A stretch of DNA of 64,000 nt from contig WMCF01000015.1 in the NCBI GenBank assembly GCA_009792885.1, forward strand, positions 8,904,791-8,968,790, written 5' to 3'. Shown in pieces: positions 12,651 through 26,211 of the stretch; the stretch's first letter is position 1; each line of letters opens with the position of its first letter. The notes beneath the pieces are model-generated. The model saw only the letters and a program-made list of their open reading frames with translations, did no database searches and was not told where the DNA came from. The translations under genes and the position numbers were made by a program. This DNA is from Eremophila alpestris peregrina (lineage: Eukaryota > Chordata > Aves > Passeriformes > Alaudidae).

Positions 12651-15600
12651 TCATTGCCCTTTCCCATCTTTACACTTTTCCATCCCTAGCCTCCATGTAG
12701 ATAATTTTAGGTTGATTTTAATCTGACTTTTCTCTTTGTGCTGTAGCAATTTAGTAAATAATTGAGTGAACAATAGTAGTAGACTTGCCAACAACTTTTG
12801 TCCGCTTTCACTTCTGTATTAATCCTGCTTTTGCTGGTATCTTTGCTGGTGATCCTTTGAGTGAGCTGAAAGACCCATTTCTGACAAAGGATCACAGACA
12901 GCAGGCACTGTGAAAAAAAAAAAAATCCAATCTCATCACATGTCAATGACAAGGAAGAAGAAAAAGGGATTTGGTTGTCCCTGTTATACTGAAATTAGAC
13001 TATCAGTTCTAGTGGTGGGAGGTCTACCCAAGCCTTCTCTGTTTAAGTGTCTGTCAAGCATAGTATGAAACACATGTATGCACAAATATATGACCCAGCT
13101 GGAGCTTCTGAATGTCTTCTCAGCGTGATGTGCAAATGCTGCTATGCTCTGTTAATCTAAATCTGTGTAAAGTGTAAGGAAAGTAATGTTGCATATATTG
13201 CAGTAATAGACATATGATTTGAATCTTGCATTCAACCCATTCTATGAAATATTTAACTATTATCTTGGGTATTTTCAAAGTCATAGGAAAGATGATGAAG
13301 AATAAAAGGGATCTGCAGGGGGTTTTGTACATGTTCTTAATTTGGAAATGGAAAAGAGCAGTCTGACAGCTATCTTTTGCAAAATTATCATGAGGGCTCT
13401 AGATTCTTTAGATTACTTAGCAAATTTTTCTCTGGTTTGAGTCTTTTTTACTTAATCAATATGCAGAAGCAACATAGCACATTGGTGTGTCTACCCCAGG
13501 AGTGACTTCTAGATGCCATTGCATAATAAATCATTGAAAAAGCACTAAATTCATAATGACTCTTGCGTTAAACTCACTGAATAGATTATAGTACATTTAA
13601 TGGCCCATGCCAACCTCTTTTTTTTCAGCTACACTTATATCTGGGGAGTTGTTATTTCCACAGTTTTCTTTATACATAAGTGGATTGTATTTCCTTTCAC
13701 CTTGTTGTGTGTTCATGGTTTTGAGCAGCAGCTTTTTGTAGGTTTTCCTCGTAAAGGATAAAAGCTCACCCTCCCCGTCATTATTTCTCCTTTGAGTTCT
13801 CTGAAAAAATGCTTTCAAACACTCTCCCTCTAAACATAAAGACCATAGAGAACAAAATGAAAATACAGCAACTCCCTTCCCCCAGTATTAGCTTTCTCTT
13901 CCTTTGGTAAACTCTAGTGGTTTGAACTACCATTAAAAGGAATTTGTTTGTTTTGTTTTGGTTTTTTTTCTACTTTAAGCCTTCCCTATTAAGTGAGAGT
14001 TCTGCAGATCACAGAGCTAGCTACAAGTCAGTTGCACAATATATGTTGTGGTAAGTAGAATTAGCCTCTTGACCTTCAAGTCTCCTCTCCTGTGATGCAC
14101 AGATATTTCTCTAACCATGAAGAAGTTTTTACAGACAAAAGATGGCTTTTTACCACTATTTCTCATTGAAAGTTGAGCTAGCAGTCTAAAGAATTCAAGT
14201 TTTTAGGCTATTTTAGCTGTACTTAGTGAAATTGAGGTTGCACATTTCTACTAAATATCTATCTTTTCAATGGCAAAAATATATCCACACATATGCATCC
14301 ACCTCGTTTTGAATTGGAAAATGAAATGTTACATTTATATTAGAAACCAGATTTGTTGTACTTGTTATTGGTTCTTATAAAGGTGTATTTGCAAGTATCC
14401 ACATGCATTTCTTAATGTTTTGCTTTTTTAAAAAAAAAGTATACACCTGATTTAGAAGGAAACAGATGGAAATGAAGCTCTGACTGTCAAAAAGAGAAAA
14501 GTACAATCAGTTTTTTTTTAAATAGTAACAGAGAAGAAAATATTTGACTAGTTTTATAGAGATGGTTCTGCAGAATCTGAAAATCAGCTGAATGCAATAA
14601 AGCTTGAAAATAATTTGCACCTGATATAATTAAGCCAAAATATTTCAGGAGAAAAAATTTGTTAGGTTTCCCAGAAATGGGAGCAATGACATATTGAATA
14701 ACAGATGTAAATAAAAAACAATTGTGCTATTGAAAGCATTAGGACCAAGAACGAATGCTGTAAATGATGACCTATGTCTCTTTGTCACAAATACTTTAGG
14801 TTGAGTATGCAGCAAAGACAACAGTGGATCAAGTTTTGTGTGAAATTAATTCTTTTTTTTTTTTTTCCCTGATGAGGAAAATTTGAAAATACTTTCCAGG
14901 ATAATTTTCTAGCCAATTTAGGGAACAATTACTTGTTAATTTCCCATTAATATATAAGAAATTATGTAAATTGTGTAACCAAACTAGCCTCAATATTTCT
15001 TCTGAGGAGGTGTCTGTGTTACGCTTTATTTCGCTGTTTCAAATGAAGGTAGAATAAATAAAGAGGTTTATTCAGATAACAACTTTTATCTTGTTTGTAA
15101 GAAATAATTTTAGGTTTTTTTTTTTAAAAAGTAAAACCAATTTACTTAGAAAAACGTTGCGTGAAACACATTGTTTTGCAAAAACAGAGGAATGTATTAA
15201 TTTTTGGGGCATTTGCATGTTTTACATTTTACAGTAATACTTATTTTCTTTGTGGACTACAAAATCTCTCAGACAAGAGGACACAATTTGTACTTCTGCA
15301 ACTATGATACATTAGCTTAGGCTCCTCCCTGTATAATTAAAAACTTTAGAAAAGTGGCATATTTGTACATCTGCTGGGAAGATACATGTATTTTCAAGCA
15401 ACCAAGAATAGGTAAATCCTGAAAGGTATTTGGGGTCTTCATTGTATGACACACTTGTACTCTAAAAGGCCCTAAGTACTGTACAGAAAGAATAAAATAT
15501 TCCTCTTGTACAATCATTGTAACTAGTGGAATGGCCTCTTAATCCAGTTAACAGGTCTTAACAATTTACTGTGCTGACTCTGTCGTGTTACTTCTACAAG

Positions 15601-18464
15601 CACATGTTCTTAGCTCATGGGAAGGAGAAGTAATCTAACTTCAGTCTCTATGTATGACTTGAACCAGCTTAGTGTTGTTCTATAACAATGTTTCCAAACA
15701 AATTCTATTATTCTTTGTAATGTTTTGTGACTTAGTAATCTTCTGCAGCTTAACAGTGAAAAGGTTGATTTTTGCTTTTTTTTTTTTTTTTTTTTGTGTA
15801 GTATCCCCACAAGGACACCAAGGGATGATTTTTGCATCATGTTAGTATATATGAAATTTCTTGACAAAGGAGTAAATCCGTATCAAAATATGGATGAATA
15901 TATTTAACCAATAAAATTTTATACAGTGTAATTAAAAACAGTAAAGGGACATTTTCCTCAGGTGAAACTATCTGGTTTAAGCCAGTCATGCAACATTCAA
16001 GGGATAGTTCATTGCTTATAAATTTCTGCAATAATTTTGTTTCTGAAAAATATTTCAGGGTTTTAAGGAACTTCATTTTTTCTCTCTCAGGGAAAATATG
16101 TTTCTTCTGCTAAGACCAGTGAGAGCACAGGAGAAAGGAAGCTCACCTGGGAAGATTGTCTCTTATGAACACGAAGAGCATCTGTGCAGGCATGCATATA
16201 CATGTACTTTAAGAAACATTTGGTGCCAGTTGGTGTTGGTAGCACAGCAGATGTGAGACTGAATGAGAAATTGGAACAGGAAGAAGCAATTGTATCATAT
16301 AATTATCTATTAAATTTCTGAAATAGGTGATCTGTTACTGCTTTTTTATATTCTCTAAAGGGGGAAAAACCTGACTGTACCATTAATGCAACATATACAT
16401 CCCCAGTTCCAAGCTGGATGTTGAATTGTTTTCTTTTCTGGGCTCTCAGGATAGTCTCATAAGGTTTTATTCTTCACTTCTCATCCAGTCATTTTCTCCT
16501 CTGGTCAGCCTAGATTTTATCATTCTATCTGGCCTATTGGCTACTGTGTAATAAGAAATACTTTGAAATTTGAGACAGAGAATCCACCTTTTTAATCCTT
16601 TCCTAAAGAAAAGATGAAGCATCTGAAAGCATGAAGGTGTAGGGCCCAGGTCTCACTGCCAGTTTACAGTCATTTGGAGCCAGATAGATTAGACAAGCTG
16701 TTCAGATACAATAAATTCAAAGTGTCAGACTTGTTGTTGATGTTTTCTGTGATGTAGAACACTTGGTGCAGACATGACAGATGCAAAGTATGACAACAAG
16801 GTCCATGGCACCTCTGAGATGCCTTGTGCTGGAGGTGTTACCTTTCCTTTCCCATAAGTCTGGATTTGTTTAAGAATCATAGGGAGGAAACTGTCCTGAG
16901 ACATTATGTACTCAAGAATAATCTGTCCTATTGCAGCAGCCTTTTTTCACATCACCTTCTATCTTCATATTCTTAATTAAATTTTATGTAGCAGTAATTT
17001 TTTTATCATACAAACTTTCTATTTTGCTTATTCTTTTTTGTATGCTACAGAATAAGTGGCCACAGCTTGCACTGAATATAGAACATGGGAGGTGAAAACG
17101 TACCCTTGTCTTTTCAGTTCAGCATTGGTTTTCACAAGATGAAGCCTGTAACATCTGTAATCTGGCTTCCTGCCAAGCCAAGAAAAATATGAACATGAGA
17201 GCAAATAAGTATAGACTTCTCTTTCTGAAAATGATTTTGTGATTTTTATAAAAAAATGCTAAATGTGTATCTTGTTTGTTCTTGTGTGCAAAAATATAGT
17301 AATTAATAAATTTTTCGTTCTACTTAGAAAGGCAGGTTTCATAAAAGAGCAGTATTAGCTGACCCATCTTTAGCTGTCCATCTGCTCACTTTGTTTTTTT
17401 ATAACATGACAAATTCTATTTGTTTTAGGTTAAAATCAGAGTCCCACAATAACAAATCCCAACCTCGGAAATTAAAGCTTGTCTAACATGTTTTCATCAA
17501 TGCTAGGTGATGAAATTTCAGAATTGCTTTCTCATTTTTGTTCTTGAATAAACTACATTCAGGCAACTGAAGTTAATTCCTCTTCATGCATGTTGTGTTG
17601 TTTTACATTCTGACCAAAAAAAATAATAATCACTTTTTGCTTCTCTTCCTTTACAATCATTCCGCACATCCTCATGAAGAGACATAGAGGCTGTTTTACA
17701 TGATTCATTCATCCTGCTATGCATGTAGATGTTACATTCCACTGGGCTCCTTATTTGGAGTGGAGTTTGCTTTCAAAACCTTTCCTTCCTTGTTTCTCTC
17801 TAACCTTCTTGTTTTAATTTCACTACTGGTGTTATGCAATATTTTGACTGAATGAAAAAGGAGAACTGTAAGACAGAGGGTTTGCGCTTCTGAATTTTAG
17901 GTATGACATAATGTGAAGTAGTAAATATTAAAGAAAGGCGTTCATGAGGAAGAGCATAACAGCAAATAAAGATATATATTTGCTTCTCTCTCCAGACCTA
18001 ATTCTAAGAAGGAACTAGTAGGTCTAAAGCAGAATGTTAAACCTGGAAAAATATTTACCTCTTTGTGTACTGGACAGAGGTTATGTAGACTTGAGTGTAT
18101 ATGGCTTATATGTTCCTTTAATATTTCTTTCATCACTGTAGGTAAATAATTATATTACTTTTATGACTGTATGACTATTCAGTAGATATTTATGCACATG
18201 AACCTGTATACCAACTTAGAATAAAGGAAGAAACAGGCTTTTGAAGAAAATAACAACAGAAAAAAAATGCATAAATTGCCTCTTGACACAAGGGTAGTTT
18301 CTGCTTGGATAAAATGTAAATTATTGTGTAAAGCAGCAATTAAAAAGGTCTTATTTATTTTTACATTTTACACCTCTAAGGCACAAAAAAGAAACAAAAA
18401 TTTACCAAGGAAGTATGACACTTTCAATTTCAGAGTACAAAAACATCCTAAAGTAATGATAAAT
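12651..18464. other. AT-rich unique intergenic DNA
   Basis: Nothing gene-like is visible. Homopolymer runs include a 20-T run at 15776-15795 and T runs near 14850-14866 and 15114-15125. Open frames on either strand stay below about 100 codons and have no recognisable domain. No CR1, LTR or SINE landmark is seen. Confidence 0.55.
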
Positions 18465-19292
18465 GCTGATGATAAAAAACTGGGGGAGTGGCGGACAGAC
18501 CTGAAGGCTGTGCTGCCATTCATTGGGACCTTGATAGGCTGGAGAGTTGTGCAGAGAGAAACCTAATGAGGTTCAGCAAGGGCAAGTGCCAGATCCTGCA
18601 CCTGGGGAGGAAAAGCCAGCACAGGCTGGGACTGACCTACTGGAGAGCAGCTCTGCTGGGAAGGACCTGGGAGTATTGGTGGATGAAAAGTTGACTATGA
18701 GCTGGCAGTGTTGTTGTGGCCAGGAGGGCCTGTGGTATCCTGAGGTGCATTGAGGGGACTCAGGCCAGCAGGTCAAGAGAGCTGATAGCACCCTCTGCTT
18801 GGCCCTAATGAGGCCACCTGGAGTGCTGTGTCCAGCGCTGGGCTACTCAGTTCAAAGAAAATGAGCTACTGCAGAGGGTCCAGCAGAGGCCACAAAGACA
18901 ATGAGAGCATCTCTCTTCCGAGGAGAGACTGAGAGAGTGGGCCTGTTTAGTCTGAAAAAGATTGAGGGAGGGTCTAATTAATGAATATAAATATCTCAAA
19001 GGCCAAGGGAATGGTGCCAGAAACTTTTCTGTGATTTTCAGCCACAGGAAAAGGAGTAAGAACCATAAATTGAAACATTTGAAGTTCTCTACATGAGAAA
19101 GAACTTTAAATTAAGGGTGGCATAGCACTAGAGCAGACTGCCCAGAGGAGTTGTGGAGTCTCCATCCTGGAGATATACAAAACCCACCTGGATGTGCTTC
19201 TGTGTCACCTACTCTAGGTGACCCTGCCTTGGCAGGGTGCTGAATTGAATAATCTCCAGAGGTTCCTTCCAAACCTAAAATTCTGTCCTTGG
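18465..19292 (+). mobile_element. CR1 LINE, 3' part of ORF2 plus 3' UTR, decayed
   Basis: This is the longest CR1 fragment in the window, about 830 bp. It starts inside the reverse-transcriptase ORF at the gatgataaaaaactgggggag landmark. It runs through the gttcagcaagggcaagtgcc, ggaggaaaagcc and ctggagtgctgtgtccagc landmarks into the 3' UTR with catcctggagat and ggttccttcc. Frames are broken by indels and stops, so no functional protein remains. The terminal octamer repeat is reduced to attctgtcc. Known CR1 biology accounts for the 5' truncation. Confidence 0.9.
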
Positions 19293-20848
19293 ATGAAGTA
19301 TAATTTAGTTACTTTTTCTTGCCTTATTTATATTCTCCTGGATGTCTAGGAAAATTATCACAAAAAAAAAATTCTTTTTATATATATTCTATAAGAAAAA
19401 GGTGCAACTTTTACCACTCTAACTCAACCACAGCCAGATAAAAGTTCTTGTCTCACAACTTCAAATTTCATTTTGCTTTTTATATTCTATTTATTTCTAT
19501 TAATTTCTATTGATTCTATTTTAAAAGCAAATGCAACTTACACTTGCAAATGAAAGTTGTTGCCAAGTCCAAACAAATTTATCATTACTCTACAAGAGCT
19601 GTTCACTTTTCAGAATCAGTTCACATTACCGGGTCCTAAGGACAAAAAAAATAACAGAGACACTAAAGGAAAAGAAAGAAGGGAAATGTTAAGCATTCTG
19701 GATGGTGTGTTATGATAATTATAAAATAAATTGTTTAAAGGACATGTTTTATTATTATCTTATTAAACTAACATACTGTTTATATGAGTATATAATACAT
19801 TGTATAATAGTATAATAAAATTGCAATGGGATAGATAGCTGTGATGGAATGAGTATTGCTTCAGTGGTGCATGCCAACTTATGGAATGCTAATGCCAGCT
19901 GAAGCAACATTTTTTTGGTCCAATGAGTTAGGCTATCAGCATCCTGGAATCTATCTCAGTGAGCATATTTTTGTCTGTTTCAGTGCTTAAAATATAATGG
20001 ATTAAGGAAATATTTACATGTATGCTAAATATTGGATCTAAGAAAACATCCATCTCTTTTTTTCCTTCATTTTGTTTTCTAAATTTTTATTCCAGACGGA
20101 ATCTTACATTTCAGTTGTGGAATCCAAGTGTGAATTATTGAAAGAATTACTGTAAGTATAGTGTAGAAAAGTGAGGCTTTCAGGGGTTTTGTTTGTTCCT
20201 TTGCTTTGATTTCTTGTAGGCTTGTGGGATTCTTGGCTAGAGTTTGGGGTATGTGTTTGTGTTTCAACATGGTGCTCTTCATTTTGATGTTCTGTTTTGG
20301 TTTTTTCGAGTGGATACAGGGACTTTGTCCCCATCCTTTATAACAGGGCCTTCAGGGAGGTATGGCATGATAACTGGCAAGCTAAGTACCAAATATGATT
20401 CAGAAACTGTATGCTAGTGATTTTCTTATTAGCTGAGGTGTAGTTCTGTACTGTTTGGATTACACTGTACCTGAACAACTTGAATCCTCAAGAGAGGAGT
20501 TATAGTTTCATGCGTCTACTGCAGATTTGGCAATGATTTCATCTGTTTTGTTTTTTAATGGCTTTAAAATAAGCATTTATGCTCCTCAAACATTTAGAAA
20601 ATTGAGCACCAAGAAATGGCCCATGAGGACAATGTAACTGTTATTTTTGCAGAGCAAAGCCACACATTGTTTAGCCTCCTTTCACTCCCTGTCCAACCAT
20701 CTGAGTGATGATTTCATTTATCTACATCAAATTGCACTGTGCAAATGGAGAAAAAAAATTATGAATCTGAACATGAACATTCAATGAGATTTTAACTCCT
20801 AGCCATTCCACAAGCCTGACAAACTTTGATGTTAACTGAAAAAAGGGG
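19293..20848. other. AT-rich unique intergenic DNA up to an assembly gap
   Basis: There is no gene or known repeat here. The longest minus-strand open frames (20079-20334) overlap one another in two frames and have low-complexity composition, so I read them as accidental. Confidence 0.55.
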
Positions 20849-20963
20849 NNNNNNNNNNNNNNNNNNNNNNNNNNNNNNNNNNNNNNNNNNNNNNNNNNNN
20901 NNNNNNNNNNNNNNNNNNNNNNNNNNNNNNNNNNNNNNNNNNNNNNNNNNNNNNNNNNNNNNN
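20849..20963. other. Assembly gap (115 N)
   Basis: The sequence is unresolved for 115 bases, and the right edge opens directly into an (AAAAG)n tract. The gap was probably caused by this simple repeat; the true length is unknown. Confidence 0.99.
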
Positions 20964-21060
20964 AAAAGAAAAGAAAAGAAAAGAAAAGAAAAGAAAAGAA
21001 AAGAAAAGAAAAGAAAAGAAAAGAAAAGAAAAGAAAAGAAAAGAAAAGAAAAGAAAAGAA
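20964..21060. repeat. (AAAAG)n pentanucleotide microsatellite
   Basis: About 19 perfect tandem copies of aaaag run directly out of the assembly gap. The real array is therefore at least this long and probably longer. It is a purine-only strand that can form triplex structures. Open frames across it, reading as Lys/Arg/Glu or Phe/Leu/Ser repeats, are artefacts. Confidence 0.98.
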
Positions 21061-24000
21061 CTCCCAGAAATATTTATTTTTTCTAGGAAACCTCTGTAAA
21101 GTTAGGAATTCTTGGTATAAATAATAAAGAATAATTCTAGTTTCCATTGTGAACACAAATACCTGGGGTTTTTATGCGATTAAATTTTTCAAAATCATGT
21201 TATTTTATAAACATGGCATAAAATTCCTGTCACAAATTGAAAAAAACAAAAGTAGGTGTTTCTGTGGACCAAATTCAGCAGCTCTATGCAACATTTTAGC
21301 CCAACACAACTGAACATTCACAAGAAGATATATAGTCTAGGATTCATTAAATATTACTCTAGAAGTTAGAAAAGGAACTAATAATCCTATTAGCTGTTCA
21401 TTTTAGGCTACCTTTAAGAGCCAAGAAGATGAGTTGTCTCTGGAACATGCTTCAACTGACCTATGTTAAACACCTAAACTACATTATGAAAATAATTGCT
21501 CACTGGAGGCCTCTGATATCCAGGTATTAGAAAATGAGGCTAGGTACATAGACACCTATGACAGGGATAGTCAGAATAGGAATTTGAATCTCAGCTTGAG
21601 AATTTACTCCTTAATAAACAGATGTTAACAAATTCACGTATTTGGAGCTAGGCCAATATTTTAATTGGTTGATGGGATAAAAAGTCAGTCAACTGTGACT
21701 TTTCCTTACCCCCTAACTTTCAGGAAGAAGTACCTTAGAAGATGTTTATGGAATAATGCATTAATTTTATATATCATTTTTCTATTTGGTTCATGCTCTC
21801 TATGTCCTTTGGAGTATAAATTGATTCTGGTGAATTGTCTGATAGATACTATCTGACCTGAAAATAGCAATATAAATATTAGAAACATCCTACATAAATG
21901 TGCTTGAATTTATGCAAGCTTGGTCACACATTACTTTAGCTACAGCTGTCATGCACTTACAGCTACCTTCCTGTATTAATTATGTGTGTTTTATATGGTT
22001 AAGGTTCTGTCTCCATCATGGTAGACCTAGATATTACAGTTGGCATTTAAAGCTAACTCCCAGTTGCCAGGTTAGTGCATCCTATTTATAGTACTGCCTC
22101 AAATATTCTGCTTCTTTTTACCCAATGTCCAAATACACTTCTTGTTTGGTTGGTTGGTTTTTTTGCCTCCAATAACATCTCTTATTTAAAACCCAAGTAG
22201 GTTTAATAACATTTCTTACAGAAAAACTTTAGTTTAGTTTAGTTTTTGAGAGATTTTCCACCTGTTCTTTGATAACTTAAAATAAATTATAAATTCACAC
22301 ATGAATTCTCACTAGAAGCAAAAGCCAAGCAGATGTTGAGTTGAATGACACATCTGTTGGCTTGAGAAGAAATTATATGTATGCCAAATTGGATTTGCCC
22401 TTTATTTTTCTTAGGAGACTGAATCTCATAACTGAAGTAGGCACAACATAACAAGGAAAATAATGTTTTTAAGTCATTAGTTCTATTGTAAATCCAAATT
22501 TTATAATAATATTTTGCATCTTTTTAATTGCATTAAAAACCATTCAGCTTAGAGATGAACTGTACATGAGATGCATGCCTGAGCAATAAAAATTATCATT
22601 GGATGTATTCAATGACATTAACAGTCAGTGTAAAAATATAGAACTACTTCATATCACCAAGCAAATACATTTTTGTGAGCAATATAATAATTAAAATCAG
22701 TTTATAATTAGATAACTAAATATTTTACTATTAAAAAATAAATAGCTTAATCTATTTCTAACCAGGAAATAGTACTGAACCCAGTATAATTTCTAAACAG
22801 CAGAAATAAAAATTTTCACTAGAAAGGACTGAGCAGGCAGATTATAAGAGAAACCTCCTTACACATTCATATCATAAAAGGGATTCAGGTCATTGAGGGT
22901 GAAGTAAGAATAACATTTATTCAAATGTTCTGAAACAGATTGTGTTACAGAGATGATAATACATTTTGAAAATGCAATAATGAAATATCTTAATAACAGC
23001 TATTAGTGAAAGGAAATGTACAGAAGTTTGCAATACAGGAGGAAAGAGACTGAATGAAATTGAAAAACAACGAATTTGAAGTTGATTAAAGAGATGACAT
23101 CTTTACATGATACAAAATTAACCTGTAGTTTTCATTGCCACAATATATCCTTGAGACAAGAGTTGGATTAATAAAAGGATTAGACAGTTATGTAGATGAT
23201 GAAAACACTCGCAGCCACATTAGAGAAGAAAAACACAAAAAACATATATTTTAGCACACAATTTAATCACTAAGTGAAAGAACAGATAAAGCTTTGTGCA
23301 AGTTATTTCATAAAAATGTATTCCTGTTTTTCTCTTTTTTTGTAATTTTAATTAGAAAAATTCATTCTTCAAAAATAGATGTATCTTAATCCATTTTTTC
23401 ATTCTCATTTTTCCTGAGAAGCTTAAAATTTTGGTGTAATATCTTCCTCTTTATCCTTATCCATCTAGAATCTGCTTAGGTTTATTTTTATGTATTTTTC
23501 TCAGGTTTATTTTTATGTATTTTTCTCACGTCTGCTTACATGTTCCTTGGTTCCCTGTTACTCCCTGTTACTGTTTTCTTTGTTATCTTCCTGACTACTT
23601 TTGTTGAACAGTATAAAATCACATTAGTAACTCACCGCCACAGTTTCCATTCATAATCTCCAATCTGTGGCATCATTTCACATTTGCATTATTCCACTCC
23701 ACAAAATTTATTCTAAAGTCACAAACAATTCAATTAACTGAACATAGCTGCTCCCTACAGGTTTAATTAAAGTTTAAGTCAAACTAATTTAAATAATGGC
23801 TTCCTTTTACTAGTCCATTGTTATGCCAGTTAAACAAACAAACAAAAAATCTCAACTCAATACAAATCCTGTCAATTCACAGGACCTTACACTGTTGAGG
23901 TAATAGAAATCAGCTGTTTTTCTTTAGTAAATAAAGAAATAATATTTATTGGGAAATTCATATTATCAGGATTTTAATATCTCTGCTTCTCAGTTAGGGT

Positions 24001-24126
24001 TAAATGACCTTTCAGTTTTGCATCATTCTCATTTAAGGATTCATTAACTCTTGTGCAGGGGAGCAACAAGATTTAAATAAAAGTAAAATAGTAAAACAGA
24101 ATAGCTTGTTTTGATCAGGATGTCAG
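21061..24126. other. AT-rich unique intergenic DNA
   Basis: Nothing gene-like is visible. The section 22240-23400 is especially AT-rich with few CpGs. A perfect 25-bp tandem duplication at 23478-23527 is listed separately. The only open frames are about 60 codons. Confidence 0.55.
23478..23527. repeat. Perfect 25-bp tandem duplication
   Basis: Two adjacent identical copies of a 25-bp T-rich unit, starting aggtttatttttatg, lie at 23478-23502 and 23503-23527. The absence of any mismatch indicates a recent slippage or duplication event. Confidence 0.9.
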
Positions 24127-24236
24127 GAAGTAGTCTGGTCCAACCCATTGCTGAAAGATTAGTTTGCAAGAGGTCTTGTCCATGCAGTAACAGTCTCTAT
24201 GAATGGAGACTTCACGGTCCTTCTGGTTAACCAGCT
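24127..24236 (-). mobile_element. CR1 LINE fragment, old
   Basis: Read on the plus strand this is the reverse complement of the CR1 3' UTR: ctggtccaaccca, a cttgtccatgcag stretch, then gaatggagacttcacggtcc. It is short and strongly diverged, and the terminal octamer repeats are not visible. No coding capacity remains. Confidence 0.65.
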
Positions 24237-25616
24237 TCTTTATTTAGTTACCATTCCTGTGAAGACCTATTTTCCTTATTTGCAGTAAAAATTCTTGTTC
24301 CTGCATTTTGTGTACACTAATTCTTCTCCTTTTGCTTTGCACTTCAAAAGAAGAGTGCATCTTGTCTGTAATCATCTTCCAGGTCACTGAAGATGATTCA
24401 GGCTCTTCCTCAACTGTATTCTCCAATTGGAACCAAATAAACTTCCTTGACATGTTCCCATGTGCTTTTTTTTTTTTTTTCCATGCAGAGCAGTGGGATG
24501 CTGAAGGATAAACAGCTAAACCGTTTCAAATATTTGCATCACTTGTTTCAAATGGTGATGATAATTTTTAACTGAAAAAAGAAAAAAAATTATTTCCTGT
24601 TGTACCCAAATGAAACATGAAATGGGCATGTGGAAGCGTTGGTGAAGTTGGCAAAGTATGCAGAGGAAAATAATATGGAAATGTTAGAAATAGTTTAAAT
24701 GAGTTGTTATCTGACTAATTGAACTTAATGTTGCTGATGTTAGACTGTATTCATTAGCTGACCTATACCTCTTAAAGTTATTTCTGACATCTTTATCCCA
24801 TGCTGAAGCCTGCAGTAAAGTTGTAGCTTAATTTTTAGAGATATTACTGCTGACATTATGAGTCGGTTGACCTTAAAATTTCATGTCACTGCTTCTATTG
24901 AAAACCATGAGATGAACTTTACAATGACCAGAACACAGAGCTCTGCAATGGTAGAAATAATATAATGTCCTTCCAGTAGTATTGTTGCTCAGAATCACAA
25001 CAAAAGTAGAGCAAGCATATCAAAGGAAATATAAAAGACTTGAGCTGCAAACCCTGTCAAGACATGTGTTTCTAAAGAAAAGAGTTTGAAAGTGACCTTG
25101 TTTCATTATCAAAGACTAAAGTTCACATCCTGGAAATAACACCAACGTTGGATGTAAAATCAAATAAAGTGAAATAACTAAAATTTAAAAAAATAATCAT
25201 TCCAGGGAGCTATGATGATTATGGTAGATGAAACTTACATGTCTTCTCCTTCTTTTAGATTTACAAAAAAAAAAAACCCAAAAAACCCATTTAACCATAA
25301 ATAAGTGAAAACCCAAAAGCTTACATTTCATTTAACAGTAGTGTATTAGTACTAATAGTGTAATTGTAACAGTAATAAAACCAAATATAGCATTAAAATA
25401 ATGACACCTCCTTACTCAGTATACAAAATGCTTCCTACAAGAGAAAATAACTTAGAAAAGCTACAAGAAAAAAAAAATAAGTGAACTACAAGGTTCTTAA
25501 AGATCACTTTGAAAAGAAAATTGCTTGGATTATTGTTAAAAAATTTGTGAGAAAAAAATAATGAAAATATTAATCAGTTATTTGACAACTGCTCTTTTTC
25601 CATTAATAGTACAATA

Positions 25617-25653
25617 GAAAAACAAAACAAAACAAAACAAAATAAAAAAAAAC
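25617..25653. repeat. (CAAAA)n-rich simple repeat
   Basis: About four tandem copies of a caaaa unit run into an A-rich stretch. Confidence 0.8.
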
Positions 25654-26183
25654 CTCATCCTTTTTTCCTGTTAAAAATTCAATTTTACAGTTTCAAGGTC
25701 GGATGGTAAATGGTTGTCTGTGAACAACGATTCATAATGGCAGATCCTGTTGAATTTTATCCCATAATGTGCTTTCAAATACTTCATAGAAATATATCAT
25801 GAAAATATCTCAGTAAAACATAGGAGAATATTATTCAGGAAATTGTCATTTTAATTCTGACATAACAACCCTGAACTCCAAGTTAGATATACAAAATCCT
25901 TCAAAAGCTGAGCCTAGGAATTATAGATTCTGCTTCATATTAAAAATCACACACTTGACTGAAGCAAACTTTTTATAGATTACTATAATTTTTCATGTGT
26001 CCCAAATGTTAATGGCTCTTTTCCTCTGTTCCACAGGGAACAAATATCCCTTCTTTTCAAGTGCTATGACTCAGTAATATAATTACATTATAAATAGAAT
26101 TAATATGTTTAATGCATTTTAGGTTAATTTTTGTGTTTCCTGTCTTACCTGCTCTAAAGTTTGTTCTTCTACATCTCTGCTAG

Positions 26184-26211
26184 ATGAGCTTCTTTTCCCT
26201 AAGAAGCTCAT
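26184..26211. other. Perfect 11-bp inverted repeat, 6-nt loop
   Basis: The arm atgagcttctt at 26184-26194 is exactly complementary to aagaagctcat at 26201-26211, with the loop ttccct between. One G-U and one further A-U pair could extend the stem in RNA. A T-rich run follows. The structure is directly visible; a function such as a small hairpin RNA is only a possibility. Confidence 0.6.

Noticed and set aside
20722..21156. 144-codon minus-strand frame
   Set aside because: It crosses the N gap and the AAAAG array; the translation is a simple repeat plus unknown residues.
23478..23527. CRISPR-like or regulatory direct repeat
   Set aside because: Only two adjacent copies without spacers; a plain tandem duplication in animal DNA.
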